From NCBI GenBank assembly GCA_019115945.1, contig DXCO01000034.1:1-62781 (forward strand): a stretch of DNA of 62,781 bases, given 5' to 3'. The position numbers and the translations under genes were made by a program. The notes beneath the pieces were generated by a model, which had not been told where the DNA came from, searched no databases, and saw only the letters and a program-made list of their open reading frames with translations. This DNA comes from Candidatus Borkfalkia excrementavium (GTDB lineage: Bacteria; Bacillota; Clostridia; Christensenellales; Borkfalkiaceae). Shown here one piece after another: positions 62,729 to 62,781 of this stretch; the stretch's first letter is position 1, and each line of letters starts with the position of its first letter.

Positions 62729-62781
62729 ATTTTAACCCGCCTACCGCACACAAGCAAGCCGTCCTTTTATTTCTTCAGATT

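Overview
The window looks like a chromosomal segment of a Gram-positive anaerobe of class Clostridia with moderately high GC content, probably from a host-associated or otherwise anaerobic habitat. The evidence is the gene order (pyrH-frr-uppS-cdsA-dxr-rseP, asp23-fakA-recG, and the S10-spc-alpha ribosomal cluster with a KOW protein between map and infA), zinc-type ribosomal proteins S14, S4, L28 and L36, an NfnAB-type transhydrogenase, rubrerythrin, formate-tetrahydrofolate ligase, and a HisZ-dependent short HisG. No species is assigned. There are no rRNA or tRNA genes, CRISPR arrays or transposases in the window.

Layout. 1-2.4 kb: an ECF sigma factor, a membrane-anchored putative anti-sigma factor, and a lipoprotein (cut by the window edge) that is a paralogue of the anti-sigma extracellular domain. 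Near-identical ECF-type promoters precede the sigma and lipoprotein genes. 2.4-9 kb: rubrerythrin with two tiny downstream ORFs, CvpA-like protein, zinc-ribbon membrane protein, glnS, fhs, all on the minus strand. 9-11.5 kb: PAP2 phosphatase and glycyl-tRNA synthetase on the plus strand. 11.6-15.7 kb: GH36 alpha-galactosidase and a second carbohydrate-active-looking protein. 15.8-17.3 kb: a two-gene antibiotic acetyltransferase operon (CAT-like and Vat-like). Each gene is preceded by its own short leader ORF, and the first has a hairpin that sequesters the cat ribosome-binding site. 17.4-27.4 kb: nfnAB, a DRE-TIM aldolase-like gene and a compact his operon (hisZGDBHAF-IE, no hisC). 27.5-32 kb: recG, fakA, asp23 family, divergent rpmB. 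32-41 kb: a divergent regulator pair, then rseP, dxr, cdsA, uppS, frr, pyrH, tsf, rpsB, a DUF1292 protein and ruvX. 41-45 kb: small membrane protein, Myb-like DNA-binding protein divergent to an unknown protein, YugP-type metallopeptidase, cyclophilin-like lipoprotein. 45.4-61.6 kb: the full alpha, spc and S10 ribosomal protein cluster from rplQ back to rpsJ, on the minus strand. 61.6-62.8 kb: the structured S10 leader, and divergent to it an AT-rich lipoprotein gene broken by a C7 tract.

The most interesting regions lie between or just upstream of genes: the duplicated ECF promoters with the paralogous sensor and lipoprotein; the two related leader peptides of the antibiotic acetyltransferase operon; the 330-base hairpin-filled gap between rpsJ and rplC; the terminator-bearing S10 leader; and the poly-C frameshift in the terminal lipoprotein. 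All functional statements come from reading sequence by eye; no database search or folding program was run.
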